Below the pieces are notes generated by a model. That model was not told the DNA's origin and made no database searches. It saw only the letters and a program-made list of their open reading frames with translations. Below are positions 9,901-21,600 of a stretch of 64,000 bases of DNA, piece by piece. The stretch comes from Acidobacteriota bacterium (lineage in GTDB: Bacteria > Acidobacteriota > Thermoanaerobaculia > Multivoradales > J023). The stretch is from assembly GCA_029263315.1 (NCBI GenBank), contig JAJCXR010000046.1, positions 1 to 64,000 on the forward strand. The letters run 5' to 3'. The translations under genes and the position numbers were made by a program. The stretch's first letter is position 1, and each line of letters starts with the position of its first letter.

Positions 9901-12564
9901 GTAGGCCGCCGATGTTTCGTGTCCCAGGGCGTTGGTTGTCGAAATCTGGTTGCCGAAGCTGTCATGGGCAAAGCTCGTGATGTTTCCGAGCGCGTCTGCC
10001 TGGCGGATCTGCTGGCCAGACGTATCGTAGGTAAACGACGTGACGGCGCCAAGGGGATCGGTGGTGCTGGTGAGATTGCCGCGGGCGTCATAGAAGTTGG
10101 TAGTTGCCTTGCCTCGGGGATCCGTGACGGAAGTTGTTTTACCACGCTCGTCGTACGTGAAACGGGTCACGTGCCCCAGTGGGTCGGTGACCGACATCAG
10201 GTTACCACTGACGTCATAGATGCTGGTCGTTGTGTGGCCGAGAGGGTTTTGCTCAGTCAGCAGATTGTCGCGACCATCGAACGTCCGAAGCGTGACCGCT
10301 CCCAGCTCATCCACCTCCCGCACCACATTGCCACGCCCGTCGTACTCCATCACCCGTACGAATCCCAACCGATTGGTGACGACCTCCCTCCGGGCATCCA
10401 GGTCATGATCCAATGCGACGACCTTGCCCGCCGCATCGATCACCCGTACCATCCGACCGTCATCGTCATATTCCGTGCGGACCGCCCGGACGCCCAACGC
10501 ATTGACGATGTCTTCGAGATAGTGCCCGTCGGCATAGGCAAACGTCGTGACCGCCCCGATGCGATCGGTGAATGACACATGATCCCCGGCGTCGTCATAG
10601 GCGTAGACGTTCGCATTGCCCATGGGATCGATGATGCGCTCGATCCTGCCCTCGGCGTCGCGCTCGAATTCGACGCCCCGTCCGCTGGAGTGAGTGATCC
10701 CCTCCGGCGTGATCTCCAAGGTGTTGCCGTTGAGATCCTCCAGGTGGGTGACGCCATCGGCCAGGTCGAGATGGAAGATCCGACCATCCCGCGTCGTCAG
10801 CTTGACGTCTTCGGGGACAAACAACGCGAAGCTGTTGGGATCCCGCAGCTCGTCGCTGTTGTTCTGGTAGAGAACGGAGTCATTGCCGAGGATCTCCAAC
10901 GTCGCGCCGGGAACAGGACCGTCGACGAAGTCGAATTCGGCCCGGCCGATGCAGCCGCCGATGATAGTGCCGGGGTCCTTCACGGTGAGGCGGAAACGGT
11001 AGACCTCTTGGTCCGATAGCCGCACGGTTGTCAGGTGGCTCTTGAGCTCTTGGACGGTACTACAGGGCAAGCCCCACGGGCCTTCCGTCGCCGGGATGCG
11101 CCAGCCGTCGCCGGGTGGACGGTTGTTGCGGTAGGAGCCTTGGCGGATGTCTAGGGACCAGCCAGGTCCGAAATCGTTGCCGGCGAAGTCACCCTGGAGA
11201 TGCCGTTGACGGCTGTCGTAGGTCCTCACCACCTGGATGTCGAGACCGGACAACGGGATCGCCAGATCGACAAAGCTCAGGGTGAAATGACCGATCTTCA
11301 TGTTGCCTTCGACGACGAGGGCGATGGAGTCGGTGACCTGCTGGCCTTGCAGATCTGTCGCAACAAGCTCGAGCTCGTACATGCCGTTGAGCAGCAGCGT
11401 CGGGTCGAAGTCGCCGAGCTTGCCTTGGACGGGATAGTTGCCGTTGGCGAGCTCGACCCAGTCGGCCTCACCGATGCCGCGGTAGCGCAGCTGCCAGGAC
11501 TCCAGGAGATCGCTGGCGACGGTGCCTTGAATCTCCGTGGGAGCGGTGATGACGTCGAGGTCTTGGGGGCTGGTGAAGGCGATGGACGGAGCATCACCGA
11601 CGTTCTTGATCTCTAGCTGCACGTCTTCGGTGACCAGCACCCAGTAGCCCATGCCGGGCAACATGGTGTCGAGGTCGCTGGCCCAGGCGGGGGCGCTGGC
11701 TTCGTAGAACTTCCAGTTGTCGGCCAGGTCGAAGGGGTCGAAGGCATAGACCCTGACGACCTTGTCGAGGATCGGCGCCAGAGCGCTTTTGACGTGTCTC
11801 GGATAGGCCGACGGGAAGCCGATGAGGTTCCAGCCGGTGCAGAGCTGGATCGTGGTGCTGTCGGGTAGGGTGCCGTCGCTGGGCAGGCTGACGGCGGCGG
11901 TGGCGTCGATGAGGAGACCCTGTTCGACGTCGATCGTGGTCAAGTCGCTGGCGGCGAGATCGTTGGGGTCGTAGACCTTCCACGGGTCGGTGGCGTCGCA
12001 ACAGTTGTAGGTGTAGACCTTGTGGTAGCTGCCGCCGATGGCGGCTAGGACAGAGGCGGGGTCACTGCTGGCGGGGACTTCAGGTAGCGAAACCTGGTTC
12101 CAGCCGGGCAGCAGGGGGACGGCGTCGAGGGCGTTCTTGTCGGAGAAGCCTGCTGCCAGGCTGGCCAGGTCGTAGTCCTTGGACGGGCGGGCGGCGTCCT
12201 TGGGCGGCGAAGGCGGGGCGCTGCCGCTAGAGCTGCCGGCACCGCTGGCGCCGATGTCGGGAGCGGTGAAGAGGAGGCCGAAAGCGTCGGTCCAGGGCTG
12301 GGACGCGACATCCAGTGCCAGTTGACGGACCTCGTCTTGCACTGCGTTGAGGCTTTGACCGGCGGTTTCGAGGACCGGCTCGACCCAGGACGGATCGTCC
12401 GCGGTGGTGCTTGCTTCGGTCGTGGAGCTCTTGGGCTCGGTGATGCTGTCGAGGGCTTGCAGGGGCGCGCCGTAGAGCAGCATCAGCAGGCATAGGGCTT
12501 CGACGCCGAAGCGTCGCAGGTCGTGGAACAGCGAGTAGTTGGCGGTCGTCTTCTGGTCGGCCAT
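6985..12564 (-). CDS. RHS repeat polymorphic toxin, full length, signal peptide
   Basis: ORF extends to 12678, but the likely start is ATG at 12564 (MADQKTTANYSLFHDLRRFGVEALCLLMLLYGAPLQALDS) with upstream AGAGGA. N-terminal duplicated LLPGWNQVSLP / GWNLIGFP...GMGYWV modules, YD repeats, core boundary FTSMDPWMGVNEDPISLHRYLYGNASPTNYADPTGE, then a unique tip. Confidence 0.9.
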   Translation of the reverse strand: MADQKTTANYSLFHDLRRFGVEALCLLMLLYGAPLQALDSITEPKSSTTEASTTADDPSWVEPVLETAGQSLNAVQDEVRQLALDVASQPWTDAFGLLFTAPDIGASGAGSSSGSAPPSPPKDAARPSKDYDLASLAAGFSDKNALDAVPLLPGWNQVSLPEVPASSDPASVLAAIGGSYHKVYTYNCCDATDPWKVYDPNDLAASDLTTIDVEQGLLIDATAAVSLPSDGTLPDSTTIQLCTGWNLIGFPSAYPRHVKSALAPILDKVVRVYAFDPFDLADNWKFYEASAPAWASDLDTMLPGMGYWVLVTEDVQLEIKNVGDAPSIAFTSPQDLDVITAPTEIQGTVASDLLESWQLRYRGIGEADWVELANGNYPVQGKLGDFDPTLLLNGMYELELVATDLQGQQVTDSIALVVEGNMKIGHFTLSFVDLAIPLSGLDIQVVRTYDSRQRHLQGDFAGNDFGPGWSLDIRQGSYRNNRPPGDGWRIPATEGPWGLPCSTVQELKSHLTTVRLSDQEVYRFRLTVKDPGTIIGGCIGRAEFDFVDGPVPGATLEILGNDSVLYQNNSDELRDPNSFALFVPEDVKLTTRDGRIFHLDLADGVTHLEDLNGNTLEITPEGITHSSGRGVEFERDAEGRIERIIDPMGNANVYAYDDAGDHVSFTDRIGAVTTFAYADGHYLEDIVNALGVRAVRTEYDDDGRMVRVIDAAGKVVALDHDLDARREVVTNRLGFVRVMEYDGRGNVVREVDELGAVTLRTFDGRDNLLTEQNPLGHTTTSIYDVSGNLMSVTDPLGHVTRFTYDERGKTTSVTDPRGKATTNFYDARGNLTSTTDPLGAVTSFTYDTSGQQIRQADALGNITSFAHDSFGNQISTTNALGHETSAAYDTNSSVTAQTSSRTRADGTVEILTTDYGLDAQSRVTTTTFPDGATTRTTYDALGNLLTTTDPLGHSTTFSYDVSGRRSETSYADGTSERREYDAEGQLVAVVDRSDHTATFAYDATGRLISTTFPDDSVITSNYDAAGQLVASTDARGFATHFAYDAAGRRVSVEDALGAETLFGFDANGSQTSITDALGNTKTQAYDDVGRLISTTLADGSVTRNEYDPLGRRIVKIDASGLRTEYVYDALGRLIQVKDALGSITGYAYDERGQRIRQTDANGHITRFEFDKVGRQTARILPDGKEETFAYDAVGNRLRRTDFAGSTTLYSFDVNHRLTRRTYDDGSFVALTYTPTGQRAVVTDARGVTRYSYDNRERLISLTAPEGWTMRYGWDTTSNRTTVTADLGEQGSFTTAYTFDAKGRMATVTDPQGGVYTYDHDAAGRQISLSYPNGVATTWQHDAVGRLTGIHTEATDGTVIQDYTYTFDPNGNRRAVVEEDGTNRSWEYDAAYRLTRERVTDSEDHLKYENSFMYDSVGNRLQQVRSAADGASQTIVYTYDFRDRLLTETINGAVTVTYTWDPNGNQMSKTATEGTTQYGWDFENRLISATLPDGTVVKNVYDVDGVRMLTSAIDAAGHLAYEAKLVTDTSGSLSQLLAEIDQDSSPKLYTWSNRVVASSGATGARYLHKDSNQSTRVLTTESSQSAEEYTYEAFGDFIDSPEHDPSPFLFSGEPYDQLLGLNYHRARWLNTDTGRFTSMDPWMGVNEDPISLHRYLYGNASPTNYADPTGEFSETLAGQLGSLSVHQEIASISILSIAAIDCATSALGQGERNSLCFDRSDDDEDRKTPIRLYRGIKKLKPSRTRWRDFRFDDVNDPAFPIDGTARGLSVFELPTPTHPVHLPFDGHYFGFKVPGTVATITSVGGLPFTASARYTPIPDGTPDIPIGFHPLHWDLDVPLPKEDAMHLLQDLAREYLRSLQ

Positions 12565-12647
12565 GGCAGCAAATCCTCTCATCGCAAGGGCATCATATTC
12601 TGGACGTGGGTTGTTCGTTGCATTCCGGTCGCTTGTCGATCGTGACC

Positions 12648-15600
12648 TCATGGCGTCTGCCCCCCATCGACGGGGCACACCGCAAAGTCATCGAACGCCG
12701 CGGTGACGGGTACCGTTGGGTCGTACGACACCACCACCGGCCCCACCAGCACCTCTTGCGGCAGGACGATATCGACCTCCCCTTGCGCACCGCCGGTAGG
12801 CTGCACCCAGGTGGCGCCGTGGTCTCGGGAGTACTCGACGGTGAGGTGGTCACCCTGTCGCTCGATGGCGAAGCGCATGGGCAGCGGGATGTGCTGGAGC
12901 AGATTGGCCCAGTCGTCGGTGGCTCCCGCCTCGTCGCGGTAGTGGAATTGCAAACCGGTGGTCAGGCCGCCGTCGCCTTGCAGGTGAGGAATGAAACAGG
13001 CCATGGCCCGGGGACCCCGCACCGCCAGATCGCCCCGCAGCATGAGGCAGGCTTTACGCACCTGGCCGCCTTGGTCGACGGGGAATCCGGTGATCTCGAC
13101 CTCGATGCGCACATCGCCAGTCACCATTTGATAGGCGAAGGCGCCGCTGTCGTCGAGGTTGAAGAGGCTGGAACCGTTGCCGGTGAGCTGGAGCTCGCCG
13201 TCGGTGACTTCCATGCCCGCGACATCGGCATCGCCTAGGGTGGTCAAGGTCCACGACGGATCAACCGGCGCTTGGTCGAAGGTATGGGCCTCACACAGGT
13301 TGACCGGCGGACCGTCGTTGTCGGTGGTGTAGCCGAAGTCGATGCCCAGGTTGCTTTCGCCGTCGGCAAGGGTGACCGTGACCCAATCCATGGTGGCGAC
13401 GCCGTCGGCATCGAAGGTGGGCGTCATGATGTCCGCCGGCAGGGAGCCGGGGTGGACTTCGACGACATAGGTGCCGGCCGTCAGCTGATCGAAGGCGTAG
13501 GCCCCCGCAGCGCCCGTCGTGGTGAACGGTAGACGGAAGCCGTGACCGTCGTAGAGCTGGACGGTGACGTCGCCGAGGCCGGATTCTCCCGCCCCGTCGA
13601 GGCCGTCGCCGTCGACGTCGTACCAGACGCGATCGCCGAGCACGCCGCTGCCGAGGTCTTCGCAGCGCAGGTTGGCCCACAGAGCGTCGGTGGCGGCGAA
13701 CAGGGTCGCCGTGTCGCCGACGCTGAAGGCGCGGGCTCCCGTGACGTGGGCGCCGTATTCCAGCAGATCGCCGTTGAAGGTGCCGAGGTCGAAGCCGTCG
13801 CCTTCGAGGCCGAGTCCGTAGATCCGCAGCGACGGCAGGACTTGTTTGGCGCGCTCGATCTCGGCCATGACGTTGGCCAGGGGCTCGCCGTCGAAGGTGC
13901 CGAGCAGGCCGTTGAAGCCGCCGGACCAGGCCACCTCGCTCCATGGACGGTAGCGTCCGCGGCCGTCGTCGAGGCTCAAGGCTTGCAACTCGTCGAGCTC
14001 GTAGCCGTCGGGACCTCGACCGGCGGCGTCGATGTTGGGGATGCCGTCGGTGAGCAGGACGATGGCTTGTTGGTGGGTCTCGTCGGCCTCCGTTTGTAGT
14101 AGCTCCCGGGCCGCCGCCAGGGCGAGGGCCAGGGGCGAGGTGTCGCCGCTTTGGATGTCGGCGACCTGTAACGCGTTAACCAGATCGCCGATGGCGGGAA
14201 GGTCGTCGGTGAGGCCGGAGGCAACCACCGCGCCACTGGCTAGATTCTCCTCCGGTGTGCGGAATCCGGCAAAGGTCACCAAGGCAGCGCGGCTGCCGTC
14301 ACCGTCGGCGGTGAGCTGACCGTGGATCTCTGAGATGGCCAGCTGCGCCGCTTCGAGACGGCTCAGCATCGCGGCGCCGTCGGGGAAGTCGGCGGTCATG
14401 GAGCCGGACACGTCCAGCAGGTAGACCAGGTCGACGGGCTGGTCGGGATCGCACGGGACGTCCACCGGGGTCACTGGTGGACCGTCGTTGGGACGGCAGA
14501 TGGCAAAGTCGTCCAGCTCAGCAGTGAACAGTGTTTGTGAATCGTAGGACGATACCGCCATGCCCGCCAGAATGGTGGGTCCAAGATCCACCTCGACGGT
14601 GCCTTGATGGGGCACGCCGGTGGGAATCGTCCAGGTGTCGCCGCTGTCCGTGCTGAAGAGGACGGTGTAGCGGTTCCCTCGCTTTTCGATGGCCAGGCGC
14701 GCCGGCAGCGGCACGGCGAAGACGGTATTCGCCACCTCGGCGCCGGGATCGCCGACCAAGGCGCGGAAGTCGAATTGCACGCCGGTGCCCGACGGATCGG
14801 GGAAGTGGGGCACGAAGGTCACCATCACCCGCGGATCGTAGGCGCCGGTGCCGCTTCTCAGCATCAACGCCGTCTTGCGGACATCGCCCCCTTGATCGAG
14901 CGGGAAGCCGGTGACCTCCACCTCTACGCGGAATTCGTCGTTGCCCGTCAGCTCTTGATAGACGAAGCTGCCGTGGTCGCCGTCGTGGAAGAGGCTGGAG
15001 CCGTTGCCGGTGAGCCTCAGACGGCCGTCGACCACATGGGCGTCGCCGTCGTTGCCGTCGCCGAGGTAGGTGAAGATCCAGTCGGTGCTGAGGGGGCCAT
15101 CGAACGGCTCCACCTCACAGACGGTCGTGGCGTCGGACGGAGCCAGGGCCGTCAAGGTGGCGTCGCCGGGCTCCGCCGTATCGGGATCGTCCGACAGCAC
15201 CGTCGGCAGGTCGAGCTGCTGCATGACCTCCGCCTGGTTGCTGAGGAATTCCAGCTCGAAGGGGATCTCGTCGCCGAGCTCGACGACGAAATCCACGGTC
15301 GCTGCGGCGCCTCCGGAGGTGCCTGGCACCACCGTGCCGAGGTCGACAACAATGGGGTCCGTGCCGACGACGGCGCCCTGACTGGTGCTCAAGGTGCCTG
15401 GCACCAGGGTGACCCACGACGGCAGGCCGTCGCTGAGCATCACCTCGAGTGCATCGCTCTCGCCCGTGTTCTGGACAGCGAGCTGGTAACCGACAAGATC
15501 GCCGCGACCGGCCAGACCGTCGCCGTTGGCATCATCCAGCAGCAAGTCGATCTTGGTGACTTCCAAGACCGGCGGGCCGGCACCTACTTCGACGGAAGCC

Positions 15601-18600
15601 TGGCCGCAACCGGTGTCGCCGTCGTCGTCGGTGACGCAGACCTCCACCGTGTAGGTGGCCGAAGCCGTGTAGGCGTGGCTTCCTTGGACGCTTCCTGCTC
15701 CGCCGCTACCGATGACGAGGCCGTCGCCGGTGGTGCCGTCGCCCCAATCGATGGTGGCGGTGTGGGTGTCGAAAACGCCCACGTCATTGTAGGTGGCCAG
15801 GTCGAATGCCGTCAGCGTGCCGCGGAAGGCATCGAAGGTGCCGCCTGTGAGGACCGTCGGTGCGACGTTGCGGATCGTGACGTCCAGCTGGTTACAACCC
15901 TCGTCGCCGTCCTCGTCCTGGATGCAAGCCGTGACGGTGACCTCGCCGTCGTCGCCGTAAACGTGCTCACCCAGGAGGGTGCCGCTGCCGTCAATCGTGT
16001 CTGTCGTCGCTGCGGTCGTCGTGCCGTCGCCCCACTGGATGGTGCCGGTGTGCACGTCGAGCACACCGGGGTCGCGGTACGGCAGGTCGATGGCGAGGGA
16101 GCTGCCCTCGTCCACCTGAAGCCCTGTGGCGCGAACACCGCTGTAGGTGACGCCACACTGGGATTGGTTGAAGAACGCAAAGTGCCCCTCTTGGAAGTCG
16201 CTGAAGAGTCGAATCTCGAGCTCGTCGTCGATCCACATCTGAAGCTCGTTGGCAGTGACTTGGAAGCGGAATGTGTACTCTTGGTCAAAGCTCCAACCTT
16301 GATAGCCGAAGTGGATGCCGTCGAGCAGGGGCTCAACCTCGCCTGGAGTCCCGCCATCGGTGCTATCGCGTTGCCAGAAGTCTTCGAGGTCCGGGACTCC
16401 GTGGACTCGGTAGATCTGGAGCCCTCGGCTCGCACCTCCCTGGTTGTCTTGCTTCCAGCTCACCACGTAATAGTTGGCGTCAGGATGGGTCGTGTCGCCG
16501 GGTTGGAAGCCCAGGGCAAAGCCGAAGAAGTCGTCGTCGTTATTGCAGACCGAGTCGATCTTCACCGTGGCTTCGATCGTATTGTCGAGGGATTGAATGG
16601 GGCCGTAGAAGAGGCTGGGAGGTGAGTTCTTCCATTGCGTCACCTCACCGCCGCCGGGGGCCACTTCCCAAAGGGGCGGATCCTCGCCGGGTTCGCCGGA
16701 TACAGGATAGTGCTCCGACTGCCAGAGGGCCAAGTCGAGGCCGGCGTCACCGAACAGCGTAGCCGGTACATTGAGAACCTCGACGGTCAATTGGCCACAG
16801 CCCTCGACCTCGAGATCATCCTGCACGCAGACCTGGATGGTGTAGAAACCATCGTCCAGGTAGCTGTGCTGGGCGATCAGCTCACCGCCACCGGTGACCA
16901 CCGTCCATGGCAACGATTCTTGGCTGCCGTCGCCCCAATCCAGAGTCGCCTGGGGGAGCAGGGGAGCCGCTCCGGCGTCGAGGGAGGCCGTCAGCTCGAC
17001 GAGGCCCCCCTCCACCACCTCGCCCCCGATGGCGACGCTGCGCAGCCCCAGATTGACACCGGGAGTCGTCTCATCCCAGAGCACCCAGGGGAGGGTCTCC
17101 GCGTTGTTCTCCGGAGCAATGTCGGCCCCTTGGGTGCCGTCGTCGGTCACCGTCAACAGGCCCTCGACCGTCACCCCGAAGGGCAGGGTGGCGTCGGCCT
17201 GCAAGGTGGCGAAACGTTGCAAGTTGGTGCCGACCAGCAAGCTCGGCTCGGCCCAGGTGATGCGGCGGGTAGCAGCGTCGTAGGTGCCACCCCCGTCGGC
17301 CGAGACGAAGCTGAAGTGATCCGGGAGCTGCAGGGTGAGCTGGACGCCGAAGGTGTCGAGAGTTCCGACGTTCTCCACCAAGGCGGCGAGATCCAAGGTC
17401 TCGCCTGGGCGAATGACTTGGCGGTCGGCCGCAGCCTGCAACACCAAGTCGATGCGCGGATCGAGCCAAGTGACCTCGAAACGATCGCAACCCACGGCGC
17501 CGTCGTCATCTTCCACACAAACCTCGACGGGATAGATCCCTTCCGCGGCATAGGCATGCAATGCCGTGGCCGTCCCTTGGCCGTCGACGGCGGTGAGGGG
17601 GAGCGTTTCCCGGGCGCCGTCACCCCAGTCGATGGTGGCGCTGTGCGTATCCTGGGTGCCTGAGTCGCTGAAGATGAAGTTGACCTCGAGACCGTCTCGG
17701 CTGAGGACGGTGCGATCGCCACCGGCCTCCACCTGCGGATCGGCGTTGAGGATCTGGAGCATCAGGTCACCGCATGCCGTCCCCAGATCATCGTCCTCAA
17801 TGCAGACCTCGACGACGTAGTCGCCGTCGTCCGCATAGACATGGGTGCCCTCCACGGTGCCGCTGCCGCCCTGAAAGGTGACATGGCCATCGCCGGTCGA
17901 GCCGTCGCGCCAATCGATGGTGGCACTGTGGGTGTCGAGCAGGCCAGGATCGAGGAACGGAAGGACGAACGACGCCTCATGGCCCTCCAAAGCACTGGTG
18001 CCCATGGAGCTGAATTGGGTGTAGTAGGTGTTTTTCTGCGACAGGTTGTAGAGGCCAAAGCGTCCGTCACCGAAGTCGAAATCACCGCTCACATCCAGCT
18101 CGAGCACGCCGTCGAGGAAGACGCGGACACGGGTGGGGGTGGCCTCGACCGTCAAGGTATAGGTGATGCGTTGATTCGGCCAGACGTATCTTTGCCAGCC
18201 GACATCTCCGGTGTGGAAGCCGCGTTGCAGCTCTTCGACCCGGCTCAGACCGTTGTTGGGCAGGTCGCGATGTCCCCAGAGCTCGCTCAACCCGGGGGTG
18301 CCGTAGACCCGAGAGATCGCCAGGCCGCGACGTCCGGTGACGCCCTCATTCGTATCCTGATCTCTGCGCTTCCAGTCGACGACCAGATATTCGGCGTCGG
18401 GATTCTGAAAGTCTCCGGGCTCATAGCCCAGGACGAAGCCGAAGAAGTCGTCGTCGCTGTCGGTGGTGTAGAAGGTGCCCTCGATGGTCAGGCCCGTGCT
18501 CAGAATCGGCCCGTAGAAGATCGCGGGGTCGCCATCCTCCAGTCGGCGGACCGAGCTCCCATTGTTCTCGACCCGCCACTGCCCGGGGTTGCCGTACACC

Positions 18601-21600
18601 CCCTCGGCCGTCCAGCCGTCGTTGAAGTTGATGTCCCTATCTCCGGCCACCAGCACCGGATCGGAATTCTCCACCGTCACCGTGAAGCTGTCGCAGGTCA
18701 GGGCACCATCGTCGTCGGTGACGCACACCGTCACCACGAACACCCCATCGTCCGGGTAGGTGTGACCCGCCGACAGTGTGCCCGACGACGGATTCACCGT
18801 CGCCGCGGCGAAGGTACCGTCGCCCCAATCGACGGTGGCGGTGTGGGTATCGGCGCTGCCGGCATCGCTGAACGACGCCCCCGCCAGGGTGATGGCGTCA
18901 CCCTCGGTGACTTGGAGATCCGCCCCGGCGTCGACGGTGGGCGCCGAGTTGTTGACGGTGACGGTGGCCGTGGCGATGTCCGTCTCGCCGCTGTCATCGG
19001 TGACCCGGACGGCGACGGTGTAGGTGCCGTTGTCGTTGAAAGTGCGGTTGGCGGTGATGGCGTCGCCTTCATCGAAGAGGCCATCATTGTCGAGGTCCCA
19101 GGCGTAGGCGACGACATTGCCGTCGCGGTCGCTGGAGCCTGAGGCATCCAAGGTGAGTATCGACCCTTCGTCACCCGTGTACGGTCCACCGGCGTCGGCC
19201 CGCACCGTCAAAACGCGGTTCGAGTCGACGGCGACGTTGTTGGACGGCGAAGGGTCATCGCCGTGGCTGCCATCGTCCGCGACGCTGACCGTGACGTCCA
19301 CCGTCTCCTGGGTCAACGGAATCTCCGCCGCCACCGTCAAGGTGACGCTGCGGCTGATCGACGCCCCGGCCGTCAGGGAGACGGCGGGCCAGGTGACGAC
19401 GCCACCATTAAGGCTGCCACCGTCGCTGACAGCGACAACGGAAGTGAACGGCGGCACGGTGACGGACACTGCGACGCCAGTTCGATCGAATTGGCTGCCG
19501 TTGCTGGCCGTTACCTGGTAGGTGGCGACATCCTCGGGGCGCAGGCTGTTGGTGCCGTCGTCGATCTGGACGATGAGGCCCACCGGGTCGGTGGTGTAGT
19601 CGAGCCTTTGCCGATTGTCGTCGAGGACACATTCGCGGCGTTGGCCGCCGCCCGTGCCGTCGTCACCGACGATGGCCACCACCTGCGCCGGACCGAAGCC
19701 CGAGGAGGTGCCAGGCACCTGTAGCTCGACGTACTGACCGGGTGCGAGGGCGGTTACCGTCACCGCGACGCCGATCAACTGGCCGCCGGTTTCTGGCGCC
19801 CCGTCGTAGAACGCCAACGGTACGCCTGCTGGCGCGGTGGTGAGACCGCCGTTGCCCACCCGGACACTGAACGTGAGGGCGGGATAGTCGGTGAAATCCA
19901 CTGCCAGCCGCGACGCCGTCAGGTTGGACGCTGCGAAGGCCCCCTCGGCCGGCGGCAGGTTGGCGCGAAAGGTATTGTGGCTCAGCCAGCCGGCTGCTGG
20001 GCGGGCCGGGATGGACCCGCCGTCGTCGACGTTGTCGTAGCTGAAAGCACTCTGATTCCACAGGCCGCGGGTGCCGACCCAGTTGTCGTTGCCGTCGCCG
20101 AACACCAGGATGCCCGACGTGCGCGTCGGGATGCCGCCGAGCTCGGACGCCAGGTCGGAGCTGACGATGATCTCGGCCCGGCCGTCGCCATCGACATCCG
20201 CCACCACCGGCTGCTCGTTGGCGGTGAACGAGCTCACCGCATGCTCGAAGAGCACCGTGCCGTCGTCACCGCGGTAGATGCGCAGGTGGGTTTCGTCGCG
20301 GTAGATGACCTCGTAGCGGCCGTCGCCGTCGAGATCGAAGACCGTCGAACCAGTCTGGTTGGAGCTGCCGTCCTGGACGGTGCGCTGCCATTTGAGGGTG
20401 CCGTCGGTCTCGAAGACGGCGTACTGCGTCGATCCGGCGACGCCGATTTCCGGCTCGCCATCGCCGTCGAAGTCCGCCACCGTCGGCGCGCCTCCGGCCT
20501 CAGCGCCGGTGCCCGGCAGGTCGATTGGGCCCCAGATCAAGGTGCCGTCCTGGTCGTGCAGTCGCACCTGACCGCGGGCCACGACGACGATCTCGGGGAA
20601 GTCATCGGCGTCGAAATTGGCCACGGCGGGGTAGCCGTCGGCGTCGCCGGTCTGCCACATCACCGTGCCGTCGGCCCCGTAGACGGTATTACCGGTGACC
20701 ACTTCCTGCAGGCCGTCCAGGTCGAGATCGGCGGCGACCGAGATGGCTCCCGAGTCGACCCCGTCGGCATTGCGGGCCGACTGGTAGGCTTGGCCACCGC
20801 TGCCGGTCCACTGCAGCTGACCCAAGTGATTGAAGACGTTGGCACCGACCAGGATCTCCGACAGCCCGTCGCCATCGAGGTCCGCCAAGGTCGGGTGGTC
20901 GCGGTTGGTGAACGTCGTGCCCGTCGGATGGGTGACGAAGGCGTCGCTAGACCACAGCCGCTGGCCGAGCCGGTTGTAGGCGGTGAGGTGGTTGCTGAAG
21001 CCGCCGAAGGGTGGCAGCGGCGGCGACGGCGTCGAGACAATGATCTCGATGGAGCCGTTGCCGTCCAGGTCCCCCGCCGCTAGGCCGGTGAGCGCAAAGG
21101 TCATGAACTGGGAGGCCGGTGGCGTCACCGCGAAGAGCGAGTGACCGTCGTCGCCGGAGATGGCGCGCAGCAGGATCTTGGGGTCCAGCGGGTTCACCAG
21201 GTTGGCGCTGACGAAGACGATGTCGGGCACGTCGCGGGCGTCGATGACGCCGTCGCCGTTGTCGTCGCTCAGTTGCACCACGATGGGGGTCGACAGGCTC
21301 TCCTTGGACAGCGGCTCAGGCACGTTGGCCACGTCGTCGGGCCACGAAAGCTCCAACACCGGCTGGAAGTCGCCCACCACCGGTGCCGCCAAGCAAGCCT
21401 CGGCGCTGTGTACGATGTTGTTGCTTTCGTCGCTCTCGGCGACGGCTTCCGCGCTGTCGACCCAGGCGTAGAGCCGGTTGCCCCGGAAAAGCAGCTGGCC
21501 ACTGACGGAGATCTCAAAGCTGGCGCTGTCGCCGCCCCCCAGGGTCGGCGTGAAGGTGTCGAGGCCGAGGACTTGATCGGCGGCGGAAAGCCCGCCGTCA

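Noticed and set aside
14604-16625. 673-aa plus-strand ORF antisense to the giant protein
   Set aside because: Composition (Val/Ala/Glu/Gly-rich) and lack of motifs fit an antisense open frame in GC-rich DNA; the minus-strand frame has clear PKD/TSP-C domains. The same applies to 17841-19142, 19977-21083 and 21141-22139.
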